From NCBI RefSeq assembly GCF_029867415.1, contig NC_081185.1, positions 132,143,753-132,207,752 of the forward strand: a stretch of DNA of 64,000 nucleotides. Reading direction: 5' to 3'. How positions within the stretch are numbered: position 1 is the stretch's first letter; every line of letters begins with the position of its first letter. Origin of the DNA: Vicia villosa. Taxonomy: Eukaryota; Streptophyta; Magnoliopsida; Fabales; Fabaceae. The notes under the pieces are model-generated. The model was not told the DNA's origin. It saw only the letters and a program-made list of their open reading frames with translations, and ran no database searches. Made by a program: the position numbers and the translations under genes. Below are positions 47,626-58,483 of this stretch, piece by piece.

Positions 47626-50600
47626 TCATCGGCTCTTTAAACATTAGGGGAGGTTGTAGTGTTTTAAAGAGAAGGAGGGTTAGTTCTATAATTAATAAAG
47701 GGAAAACAATATATTTTTGTTACAAGAAACTAAAATTAAAGATTTCAAGGATTCCTTTGGTAAGAGTTTTTGGAGTGGGCCGGACATAGGTTTTTCCTAT
47801 TCTAACTCAAACGGTTTATCGGGGGGTTTGCTCACTCTTTGGAGGGATGGTAAAGTGGAGGTGGTGAATAGTTTCAAAGGGGAAGGTTATTTGGGCATCA
47901 AAGTTAAAAGAGATAATTTGTGGTACTATATTGTAAACGTGTACTCTTCGTGTGTCATTGAGAAAAAGAGGAAATTATGGGAGGATTTGTTGTCTTTGAA
48001 GGAGAAATTTAAGGATGGGGAATGGATCATAGGTGGAGATTTCAACGCGATCAAAAATCGTAGAGAAAGGAAGGGGCGGTCCGTGGTGGTAAATCTTAAC
48101 GAGGTGGATCTTTTTTCCGAATTTATTTACAAAAGCGCTTTGGTGGACGTTCCTTGTAAGGGCAAGAAATTCTCGTGGTATAGTGGGGATGGTAAGTCGA
48201 TGAGTAGAATCGACCGGTTCCTTTTATCGGATGAGGTGGTGAATAGATGGGGTGTGGTTGGTCAATTCATTGGCGCGAGGGACATTTCCGACCATTGTCC
48301 CATTTGGTTGATTGTGGACAAGGTGGATTGGGGCCCGAAACCATTTAGATTTAATAATGAATGGTTTTCCTTGGATTCTTTCTTGCCGTTTGTTGAGAAG
48401 GAGTGGAAAAGCCTAGAGGTGGAGGGGAGGGGAGATTATGTTCTAAAAGAGAAGTTGAAACTTCTTAAACCTATTTTAAGGAAGTGGAATGTGGAGGTTT
48501 TTGGGAGGTTCGATTTGGAAGTGGATGAAGGAGTGAGGGACATTAATCTTGGAGATGAAAAGTTGGAAGAAACGGATGATATTGCGTTGAATGAGGTGGT
48601 AAATGGGAGAAGGGAAGCTACTTTTAGGTTTTGGAGGAACTTGAGGATTAAAGAGAACATGATAATTCAAAAATCGAGATTGAAATGGTTAAAGGAGGGA
48701 GATGCAAATAGTGGTTTTTTCCATAAGGTGATGAAAGATAGACGGAGAGTGAATCATATTGGTCCTATTCTTGTCTCGGGGCGTTTGTTGGATTCGGTGG
48801 AAGAGATAAAAGAAGAGGTTGTGAATCATTTTCACAATAAGTTTAAGGAATTGGATGATCATAGACCCATATTGGAAGGAATTCCTTTTAACATGGTTGG
48901 GGAGGCGGATGTGGCGGCTCTTGAAAGTCTGTTCTTAGAGGGAGAGATTAAAGAGGCCATTTGGAATTGTGGAGGTTCTAAGAGTCCGGGTCCGGATGGC
49001 TTTTCATTTCTCTTTATCAAGAAATGTTGGAGTTTTATTAAAGAAGATTTTGTTCGGTTTTTCGAGAGTTTCTACAATGGGGGTTCTCTTTCAAAGGCGG
49101 TAACTTCGTCTTTCATTTCGTTGATCCCTAAATCTCTTAATCCCCTCTCTTTGAACGAGTATAGGCCTATTTGTTTGGTGGGGTGTATGTACAAAGTAGT
49201 GGCAAAATTATTGGCGGGAAGATTAAAAAAGATTATTGGTTCCATTGTCTCTCCGTGTCAAAGTGCTTTTGTTCTGGGGAGACAAATGCTCGAAGGGGTG
49301 CTTGTTGCGAATGAAGTGGTGGATTATGCAAGGAAGACAAAGCAATATTGTTTATTATTTAAGGTGGATTTTGAAAAGGCGTATGATAATGTAAGTTGGA
49401 ACTTTTTAAGGTATCTTTTTAGGGGAATGGGTTTTGGGGTTAAATGGAGAGGTTGGATGGAAAAATTGATTTTTAAGAGCAATATGTCGATCCTTGTTAA
49501 TGGTAGCCCCACTTCCAATTTTGAGGCGGGCAAAGGTCTAAGGCAAGGTGATCCCCTCTCGCCTTTTCTTTTTGTGTTGGTGGCGGAAGGTCTTGCGGGA
49601 TTGGTTAGAAAATCTATGGAGATGGGTGAGTTTGAGAGCTTTTCTATTCATAGGAGTTGTGAAGTGGACATTCTCTAATTTGCGGATGACACTTTGTTGG
49701 TTGGAAAAGGCTCTTGGAAGCAAGTGTGGGCCATTAAAGTGGTTCTTAAGGCTTTTGAGATGGTGTCGGGGTTGGGCATAAATTATAATAAGAGCAAATT
49801 GATTGGCATCAATGTGGGTAGGGGTTTCTTGGAGGCCGCTTCAAACTCACTTGCTTGTAAGGTAGAAGAGAGTAATTTTACCTTTCTTGGAATACCGGTG
49901 GGTTCTAATCCGAGAAAATACGAAATGTGGAGTCCGCTTATTTCCAAGTTGAAAAAGCGGTTGGATGGTTGGAAAAATAGGTTCCTCACTCTAGGAGGTA
50001 GAATAACGTTATTGAAGTCCGTTTTGAGTTCTCTAACCGTTTTTACCATGTCTTTCTACTTGATGCCCAAAAAGGTGGTGAAGGAGATAAAGAAAATTCA
50101 AAGTAATTTTCTTTGGGGAGGTGGGAAGGAGAAGAGGTGTATTCATTGGATTTGTTGGAAGGATGTTACTCAACCTTTTGAGAAGGGGGGGTTAGGAGTG
50201 AAAAATATCAAGGATTTTAATGTGGCTCTTTTGAGCAAGTGGAGATGGAAGATCATCCAAGGTGCGGATTCTCTTAGTTTCAAAATTTTAAAATCTCGCT
50301 ATGGTGACCTCTCGATGAAGTTGTTGGGAGGAGTGGGTGATGTTAAAGATACAAGGAGGGCATCCTTTTGGTGGAAGGATATGTTGAAAATTGGGACCGA
50401 ATTTTTTCTTGACCCGTTTGTTTCTTTGTGTAGGTTTTCAATTCATAATGGTTTTCGAACCCCCTTTTGGGAGGCGGTTTGGTTGGATGGGAAGATTTTG
50501 AAGGTTGAGTTTCCGGCTCTTTTTGAGGCATCAGCGTTGAAAGGAGTGGCGGTTGCCGCGATGGGTGGTTGGATGGATGGTAAATGGTTGTGGGGGGACC

Positions 50601-51337
50601 TTGGTATAGCGGAGCATTTGTTATCTTCCGGAGCTATTTTGGCCGAATGGGAGGAGCTTCAGAATTTGTTGGTGGATTTCGGGGATTTGGGGGAGGACAA
50701 GGACAGGGTGGAGTGGAGCCTCAATAGTGGTGAAGGATTTTCGGTTGCCTCGTGTTATTCGGAGTATGCTAGTAAGCGCGTTCCGTTTGGTCCCTTATGT
50801 AGATTTCATGAGGCGAAGGGGTTGGTTTGGAAGTCGAATGTTCCTTTCAAGATTAAAGCTTTTGCGTGGAGGCTTTTGGCTAATAGGCTTCCTACAAAAG
50901 ATCAATTGGCGCTTCGAGGTATTCCTTTCTCTTTGGATAACTTAAAGTGTTTCTTTTGTAGGAGGGATTTGGAAAATAGAGATCATTCTTTTTTTGCTTG
51001 TTCTTTTGTAAAGAATATTTGGAGGAAAATAGCGGGGTGGATTGGTAAGAGTGAGATAGAGGAAAAAGAGAGCTTATCGAGTTTTATGGATTGACACTCG
51101 TTTTGTATATCTAAGAAGGTAGATGTAAAGAAAGTATATATTATTTGGTTGGCAACGACGTGGGCTATTTGGTTAGGTAGGAATGTGGTTTGTTTTAGGG
51201 AAGAGGTTTGGAATTTTGATGATTTAGCTTGGAACATCAAAGTTTTGGCTTGGAGGTGGTCTTTTTGCAGAGAAATTACACACTCCAATTATTCCTTTTA
51301 CGATTTTGTCAAAGAACCCCTATGGTTCTTATCGTAA
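47622..51337 (+). pseudogene. LINE ORF2 (endonuclease, reverse transcriptase, zf-RVT), three disruptions
   Basis: The ATG at 47622 overlaps the ORF1 TGA. A one- or two-base change near 47700-47715 shifts the frame before LQETKI. The AP-type endonuclease shows LQETKI, GGDFNAI, SRIDRFLLSD and SDHCPIWL. The RT shows SPGPDGFSFLF, EYRPICLVGCMYK, FKVDFEKAYDNVSW and GLRQGDPLSPFLF. The catalytic FADD box is intact but preceded by a TAA at 49676-49678. The zf-RVT domain lies at about 50820-51030 (FKIKAFAWRLLANRLPTKD, CFFCRRDLENRDHSFFAC). A TGA at 51092 interrupts the last 80 codons, which end at 51337. There is no RNase H domain. In the family ORF2 nicks the target and primes reverse transcription. 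Confidence 0.92.
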
Positions 51338-51613
51338 TTATATTTGGGATGTAATTTCTGTGTTTAGGCGTTTTGCCGTTCCTTTTGTAAACAGGTTGGA
51401 GAACCCTTAGTTCTCCGTATGAATGAAATCTTGTTTACTAAAAAAAAAAAAACTAATCAAGTTATACTATTAAACTAAAAAACAAAGGAAAAAAATGATA
51501 ACACTATGTCTTTCAAAGTAAATTGATGTGTATTTACATGAACAAAATGGAGTTATACTAGTAGAAATATTATTACTATACTAAGTAAATAATTAAAATT
51601 ACTATTTTATCTT

Positions 51614-52303
51614 GGCTTAAATGTAGTTTTGGACCCCCAAATTTCTCAATTGCTTGATTTTGATTCCCATATTTCAATTATTTGATTTTGGTCTCCAAAG
51701 TTTTCTAATTTTGACCCCATTTCTCAATTGCTTTATCCTTAACTATTAAGAAATTATTTGCTAAAGAGTTTATTATTTTATTGTCAAAATGAAAAAGAAA
51801 TTAAGTGTGTTAAATCTTTTATATTTTATGTTATTTAATAAAACAATTTTTTTAAATTAGATTACTAAATAAATTTTTTATTTTCTAATTTCTAAAATTG
51901 TTTTTTAAGAATTAGATTTTTACCAGATTACCAATCCGTGTTTTAGATGTTTTTTTCTTAAAATCATTTTGTTAAAAAAATTTATAAAATATATTTAAAA
52001 ATAACAAAATTGCTTTAAACTGGCTATATATTTTTTTGATTTAAAAGTAAATATCTTTAAAAAAAAAGTTTCAGAAATAATAAGAATAAAAAATGTATGC
52101 AGAATTGAATGAAAACACAACAAACTAACACATTGCATTGATTTATCCAACGGACCAAATTGATCCATCAAAAACTCACTCACTTTTTACGTTTAGGTGT
52201 GGATTAGAAAAATAGCGCCAATAGTCTCTCTCACTCTCACTTTTTCTCTCTCTCTCCAAGGAGTATTCCTCTCTGCTTAACGTTTCATTTCGCAATTTTT
52301 GCC
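51614..52303. other. Intergenic; promoter and leader of the four-exon gene
   Basis: 51612-51730 has GGCTTAAATGTAG and GGACCCCCAAA-type sequence of a dispersed repeat. 52220-52303 is a CT-rich leader (TCTCTCTCACTCTCAC). No other gene is seen. Confidence 0.55.
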
Positions 52304-53129
52304 ATGCCTCGGTACCCATTCTCATTGTTGAAGAAGGTTAATCTTTCATCTTCTTCTTCCCTCTTCTCACTTTCTATGTTTTCTTAGATCTAGTTTCTTG
52401 TATTGTTGTATTTATTTCGATTGTTATTTTCTATAGCTAGATCACATTTCTTCTTTACGTTTATGGTTCTGCAGCTAGATCAATTATGTTTTTGTAGTTC
52501 TTACTTAGTTCACATTTCTTGTATATGTTAATTGTTTTGTAGATCTTTGATTGTTGTTTCTTTAATTATATCAGGTTTGATTCTGTTTAAATATTGTTGG
52601 TTAGTTTCTTGATTTGCTTAAATTTTATTTTTACAGAAGGATAAGAAAAGAAAGAAGAAGACATCTCATGCAAGAGAAATCGGCAAAATAAAGCTTGATA
52701 TTAAGCATTTGAAAAAGGTTAGGTATATATGTTTTATATTTCTTTAATTATAATATTTGCATATGTTATTGATTATTTTATATTTGTTATGTATAGGATA
52801 TTCAAAATATGCAGATCTCATACATGGTTATGAAAAACGGAAACACTAAAACCGTTTTTCGTAGGTAAGTAATAACCTAATGTTAGTTTCTTCATACAAA
52901 ATTTAGATAATATGTACAAAATTTCAAACGACTAATTAATAGACTAATTAATGAATTCATGAACTTCAGCGGAATGCGGATTCGCATTCCCTCCATTCCC
53001 ATTGGCGAAGCCATGGATATTGGTAGCAAATTGGAGGAAATTCGGAAGGCTGAAGAAAAGCTGAGGGTGAAAGAAGAGGAACTGATAGTGAAAAAGAAAG
53101 CCTATGCTGATGCTCGTGAGAAGAAATAA
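52304..53129 (+). CDS. Small four-exon gene, unrecognised basic/coiled-coil protein of 113 aa
   Basis: Exons 52304-52336, 52637-52717, 52797-52864 and 52970-53129 join with GT-AG introns of 300, 79 and 105 bp to a continuous frame of 113 codons plus TAA. Exon 1 gives MPRYPFSLLKK. Exon 2 is strongly basic (KDKKRKKKTSHAREIGK), a possible nuclear localisation signal. Exon 3 has QISYMVMKNGNTKT. Exon 4 has RIRIPSIPIGEAMDIG and ends in a charged helix (KLEEIRKAEEKLRVKEEELI), a likely coiled coil. I do not recognise a family. The CT-rich leader, consistent splice sites and preserved phase argue for a real gene; no single exon is long enough to show as an ORF. It could be a fragment of a larger gene. 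Confidence 0.6.
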
Positions 53130-53487
53130 GCCATTTGAAATGAATTTACAGAAAGAATAATGTTAGTAGTAGAATTCTATAAATGATATTACTTGTAAAT
53201 AATGATATTACTTGTAAATAAGAAAGTTGGCCTGTCTAAAACTCTATGAACAAGTCCCTTATATCATCAATAATTTGAAATCATCCATGAAATTTCAAAC
53301 TGTTAAATAAATTTGTTCTTATGTCTTAGTTTGTTATCATATATATATGGATTTGTTTTGTGACATAATTCACTAAATGGTTTATAAAGTCATAGTTGTA
53401 AGTTAGTGATAAAGCCTATATAAATTTAGTGATATTAGAGTCTGTCTATTTATTTTATCCACCAAGTTATCTATCGACCAAAGCTCA

Positions 53488-53631
53488 ATAGTTTTGAAAC
53501 TTTATATATAAAATAAGGTTAAGTATTGCTGAAAATGGTTTATAAAGATGGTCACTTCCATAGTTTTGAAACTTTATATATAAAATAAGGTTAAGTATTG
53601 CTGAAAATGGTTTATAAAGATGGTCACTTCC
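53488..53631. repeat. 72-bp perfect tandem duplication
   Basis: 53488-53559 and 53560-53631 appear identical over 72 bp, starting ATAGTTTTGAAAC. This indicates a very recent slippage event or an assembly artefact. Confidence 0.92.
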
Positions 53632-53719
53632 CTCCCCCTACAATCTCTTTATGTAAAAATTAAAATTGAGTGTGTTTATGATTTTATTTCTACTTATCTT
53701 CCTAATTAGCATACATTTT

Positions 53720-54190
53720 TAATCAATGAGTTGAGGAATAACTGCATCCACTAACAAGTGGTCTTGCAAAATAGAGAAGTTAGTACAAAAAAGATTTTTG
53801 TACTATTGGACAATGTGACCTGCAAGTTGCTGGATAGAAAAGGTCTTGGTAGTATTTTTAATTGTGGCAATTTTGTGGAAATAAGTAATATTTCTATCTC
53901 CTTCCAAGTTCCAATTAACTCTAGGCTCTAGCTCTCTCCTACAAAAACCAGTCTGGTCTATGAAGAGCTTCATCAAGCTTGATTTGAGCCTTAATCTCTA
54001 GCTCACTATGCTATTCATTATGACCATTAGCTTGATATTGTCTTTGGATATTCATCATCTCCTCCTCATCCTTTTTATAGATGAATTTACTATTCTAAAA
54101 ACATCTTTATTCTAGGATCTTAGATGATTCTTCAATAACTCGAGCTTTTTATTAAGAATGATCATAGGACAACCAACAAATTTGGTTCTT
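53720..54190 (-). pseudogene. LINE ORF2 fragment
   Basis: The minus-strand translation shows LEGDRNITYFHKIATIKN and ILQDHLLVDAVIPQLI, matching the EGDRNTKFFH block between endonuclease and RT in plant LINEs. Upstream text (to 54190) fits the preceding helical linker. It is heavily decayed. Confidence 0.6.
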
Positions 54191-54489
54191 GTAAGCATAG
54201 GCGGGTGCACAATGAATCACAGTGGGGCTATAGCCACACCAAAATTTATCCTTTTTTATATTATAATATTACACGTGAGTGCATTGTTGAAAATATTCAT
54301 TACTATTTACAAACACATGCCGTAATATATTAAGTTTATTATATATAATAATCGGCATAACTATTCGTGTTCCTTATATATAAGTGTGTTGTCAATTAGA
54401 AGTCTGTTGTTACTTGTTAGTTGTTACCATACAACTTGTAACAATTATAATAATAATAATAAAAAAAGTGAATTCTTATTTACCCAACT

Positions 54490-55670
54490 CAAAAAGATGG
54501 GTAAGATTGAACATCAATAATAAAAGTGTTTGTGGATCAATAATATAAATTTATTTACGTTTTGGTTTAATTTTTGAATGATTGATTAAAAATTTAATCT
54601 GATCCAATCTAATTTTATACTGTTTAATTTAAATTACTTTTTACATATTTAAATTAAAAATTATATATTTTTAATTGAATAAACACACTAAATAAATATT
54701 AGGTTTACTATAATATATAACATGTAAATAATTTTTTTTAATATCGTTGATACAAATATTTAAACACCAATAATAAAATAATAAAAGTGTAAACACCAAT
54801 ATAAAAGTGTTTGCGGTACGGTTTGAATAAATTTTAAAACAAAAAATACATTCAATTTTAAAATAAATTTATTTATATTTGGTTTAGTTTTTAATGATTG
54901 ATTAAAAATTTGATGACAACAAAACACATTCAATAATATTTATGTTTTTAGGTTATCCATTTTTTAAATCGTTTTACAAATCTTAATTAAATTTATTAGA
55001 TCTCAACACATGTAACCATTACAATATTAATTTTTATCTTTTCACGTTGCTTTTCTAAAATAATATCTATAAGACAAATTGGATCATACAATTAATATTG
55101 AGGATACATATTTATTTTTTAAATATTAATTAGTTCCTATTTTAAGTATTGCCACAATAGTGAATTTTAGGATATTTTTGACAATACATCCATTTAATAA
55201 TAGAATATATATTTTGATATAACAGTATCTTTTATGGTTATTGTTACATATATACCACCATTTCAATTACTTTAAGTAATAGAAACAAAAAGAAAATTAT
55301 ATATTTGTGCCCCAGTTTTTGTATCTCCTTCTTTTTATATCTTTTGAAATTATATTAATATAAATATGTATTATTAAGTAATTAGTTAAAATTAATAAAT
55401 TTTTAAATATCATTAATACAAAAATTTGAACATCAATAGTAGAAGTGTTTCCGGGTACAGTTTGAATAAGTTTAGAGGTAAAAACATATCTGATTTAAAT
55501 ATAAATTTATTTATATTTGTTTAATTTAAATTGGTTTTTAAATATCTAAAATAAAAATTATATTTTTTAATGGTATAAACACGCTAAATAAATGTTAAGT
55601 GTATTATGTAAACAATTTCTTTTAATATCATTGATACAAAAGTTTAAACACCAATAATAAAAGTGTAAAC
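54490..55670. repeat. Degenerate direct repeats with AATAATAAAAGTGTTTG core
   Basis: The block AAC(A)CAATAATAAAAGTGT(TTG), followed by GGTTTGAATAA and AAATTTATTTATATTTGGTTTA, recurs near 54510, 54790, 55430 and 55650. It is AT-rich and non-coding. It could be an old, internally repeated element. Confidence 0.5.
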
Positions 55671-56065
55671 ACCAGCTGTGGTGGGCGCCCCAGGGCCTAA
55701 GTTAGCCGTCCCAGATGGAAATAAAATAATTGCAAGAGACATTATTTTCCTTACTTCTTGTCACGTAGTCTAGAATATTGGGAATGGCATGTTTCAGGAA
55801 GACTTATATTCATGTGATTAGTAGCTTTAATTAAACTGATATAGTACCACTTAATTTTAATTATGTGGTTATATAATGAATGAAACAAATGTAGTATATT
55901 GGTAGTAGAGACTATATTAGTACCAGAAAATAACAGTTCTAGTATATTAGTAGAAGTAGATTTCGTAGCAGTTTGGTTTATTAACAGTAAATATTTTTGT
56001 AACAGTGAATCAAATAAATAAAAACAGCATAAACTAGTAGTATTAGTAATTTTGACAGGAACAAG
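55671..56065. other. Short GC-rich patch then unassigned sequence
   Basis: 55671-55720 reads GTGGGCGCCCCAGGGCC, unlike its surroundings. No gene is supported. Confidence 0.4.
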
Positions 56066-56409
56066 TAGGGGTGGCAAACGGGCATGCCCGCCCCGTTTAG
56101 GCCAGCCCCGCAAAAGTCCGCGAAAAAACGGGGCAGGGCGGGACGGGCATATTTGAGAGTGCGGGCCTAAAACATTACCCCGCCCCACAAAAAAGTGAGG
56201 GCGGGGCGGGAAAAGCCTGCGGGCATTGAACCTTTTAAGCTTAAAAATAATAAAATTGTATGAAAAAACTCATGCCCGCAAAAGCCCTCAAAAAAACGGG
56301 GCGGGGCGAACACATTAAAGGGAGCGGGCCTAAAACATCGCCCCGCTCCACGAAAAAGTGCGGGTAAAACGGGTTTTTCCCGCGGACCGGGTCCGTTTTG
56401 CCACCCCTA
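56066..56409. mobile_element. GC-rich hAT-like MITE
   Basis: Inverted ends TAGGGGTGGCAAACGGG (left) and CCGTTTTGCCACCCCTA (right) are flanked by an 8-bp direct repeat GGAACAAG (56058-56065 and 56410-56417). The 8-bp duplication and TAGGG start are hAT features. The 344-bp interior has repeated GGGGCGGG/CCCCGCCC tracts far richer in GC than its neighbours. Confidence 0.85.
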
Positions 56410-56419
56410 GGAACAAGTA

Positions 56420-57780
56420 ATAGCAGAATAACAGAAAATCAAGTGGTTGGTAAAAATCTAAGTAAGAAACGATTTCGGAAGTAGAAAAATATAGAGATAA
56501 TATATTTTAGCTAAAAATATCAACTAACTGATTTTAGTAAAAAGTAGTCCAAATAGTTACAGAACACATGTCGATTGTTTTGATGGAATTGTGATGTCGA
56601 ACACTTGTTGAAAATATGTGAATCGCCGCTAAATTAATTGTGTCGATTAGTTGTCAATGATTTGTTGTGGTGATGTATTGCAATATTGTGATGCTGTTAA
56701 TTTTATGAATTGCCGTGAAATGATTGTATTGATTTATGTTGCTATGGAAATTGTTGTGACGTGTTGACGCAATGTTGTAGGCCTATGGCCAGTGACTATG
56801 TGAAGTGACTATTTTGTGAATATTTGCGAAGTGCAGGAAATAATGTGACGATGTATTACCTCTAATTATTGATAATAATTGTGGTATAGGCGTATGCCTC
56901 GTGACGATGTTGTTGTGATTGTGTATGTGATGTTGCATTCATCGAGTCACATACATATGCATTTTTGTGACGGCCTGTATTAACAAATAGTGACGAAGGC
57001 TTATGCCTATTTTGATGTCTCTAATAACTGGCAATTGGCGATGGGGGCTGAAACCCTGGGTACCACATGCATGTGCATTTGTTAGAGTCGCATTTCATTT
57101 TGTATGATTATGAATTTGTGAGACTTGATGTATGAACTTATGTGAATTGCCCTGACTTGAACATGAATTCATGTGTAATATTGTGACGTGTATCGTTTTG
57201 GTTGGAATAACGATGTGAATTGAAGTGCAACAAATTACACCGCGAAGTGATGATTTTATGACTTATAACTTGAATATATTGTATATCATAACTTTATTTA
57301 TATGGTTTGATATCTTACCCTTTGTTGTTTGGTGATTGCCTTTATACTGGTAACGTGCAGGTGATAGTTGAGAGTGAAGATTTAGTTGTTGTGAGTCGAG
57401 TCAGTGTAATTGCTCTGATACGTAGCACTCGGGAGATGAACGATAGTCGTTCTTTTGTTGTTTCATCCGTTGTTATTACCATTAGATGTTGAATTAAAAG
57501 TTGAAGTTGTTTTGCTGAATAAACAGAGTTTAGTGAATTAAAGATGAATATGATATTATGATATTGTGATTCTGCTGCGTAGTAATAATAAGTTGCTTGT
57601 TTTCAAAAAGACTAATACAGATTGTTTGAGATTCATCCAAGTATGTTGTGCTATGTATCTATGTGCTAAATGTGATTAATTGTCGTTGTTTCAAGTTGTA
57701 AGTGTAACATCTCATGTGTATGTCAAAATTGAAACTCTGATTTTCGTATAAGAGTATAAGTGGGGTGTTACACTGTGCAG
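56420..57780. other. TG-rich unassigned sequence, possibly retrotransposon non-coding region
   Basis: Long stretch with ATGTGAATTG, GTGATGTTG-like text and no pol motifs. Palindromic AGGCxTATGCCT-type words occur at 56779, 56888 and 56997, exactly 109 bp apart. No gene is supported. Confidence 0.4.
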
Positions 57781-57898
57781 TCCTCCCATGTATAACTTTG
57801 CATAGATGGTCGGTCATAATGTCTGCATTGTGATTTAATAAAAATGAGTTAGTTACTACGTAGTTATAACAAGAAAAAGAAGAAAAAAATATTAGAAC

Positions 57899-58418
57899 CT
57901 TCCGTAGATGCATCTACGGAAGTATCTTACATTTCAAAAAATGGGTTTCTTCCGTAGGTGCCTACGGAATGACCCAACGTTCCACGCTTCCGTAGATGCA
58001 TCTACGGAAGGTTATGAAATCTCCAAAACATAACAATGGCGCATGGTCATTGTTGCAGAGGGTTAAAACCCCCCTTTTTAATGGATTGGTCATCCATTTT
58101 ACACTTGAAACAGTACCTACATTATCTCTAAACCATATTTCTTACACTACTCAATCATTTCTACGTCAAAAATTTACCGATTAAATGGAGTTTGGAACTT
58201 GTTGAAATGTGTTGGTAGTTGATGTTGACGTTATCGACTGAACTCGAGAGGAAGAAAACAACTTGTTTGGAAGTGAAGAATGGGGAGAGGAAGAATCTAG
58301 CGCAAATATAACATCAAATGCTTCTGTAGATTCATTTACGAAAACTTTTGTATGTACATCTACGACAAAACAACATTAAATAAAAAAAGGGTGCTTCCGG
58401 AGGTACATCTGCGAAAGC
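57899..58418. repeat. Five palindromic CTTCCGTAG...CTACGGAAG units
   Basis: 57899-57922 and 57987-58010 are identical, perfect 24-bp palindromes with arms CTTCCGTAGATG. 57950-57969 has arms TTCCGTAGG around TG. 58321-58344 and 58393-58418 are decayed versions. No inverted ends for a single containing element were found. Confidence 0.75.
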
Positions 58419-58483
58419 AGGAGGGCATTTTATATAACTCACATGGTGTGTGAGATATACAAGGGGTGTAATAAGAGTTTCTC

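Larger units (their letters stand above)
45392..51451 (+). mobile_element. Nearly full-length L1-type LINE, 6.06 kb
   Basis: A 16-bp target duplication ACTAATCAAGTTATAC flanks it exactly (45376-45391 and 51452-51467). It ends in a run of A (about 51440-51451). A CT-rich 5' UTR is followed by ORF1 and ORF2, which overlap by ATGA at 47622-47625. One in-frame stop in ORF1 and, in ORF2, one frameshift and two stops inactivate it. The paralogous sequence at 59148-59165 preserves the empty site. Confidence 0.95.
44968..51613 (+). repeat. Dispersed duplication, copy A (carries the LINE)
   Basis: 44968-44995, 45200-45391 and 51452-51613 match 58484-58652, 59003-59030 and 59148-59313 in order. The gaps are the 45009-45187 insertion and the LINE in copy A, and a TRIM in copy B. 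The shared sequence totals several hundred bases, with clear substitutions. Confidence 0.75.

Noticed and set aside
54200..54270. Possible LTR end around GGGGCTATAGCC
   Set aside because: Only a short resemblance, with no partner repeat, PBS or target duplication.
57899..58418. CRISPR-like palindromic repeats
   Set aside because: Spacing is irregular, there are only two exact copies, and the context is eukaryotic.
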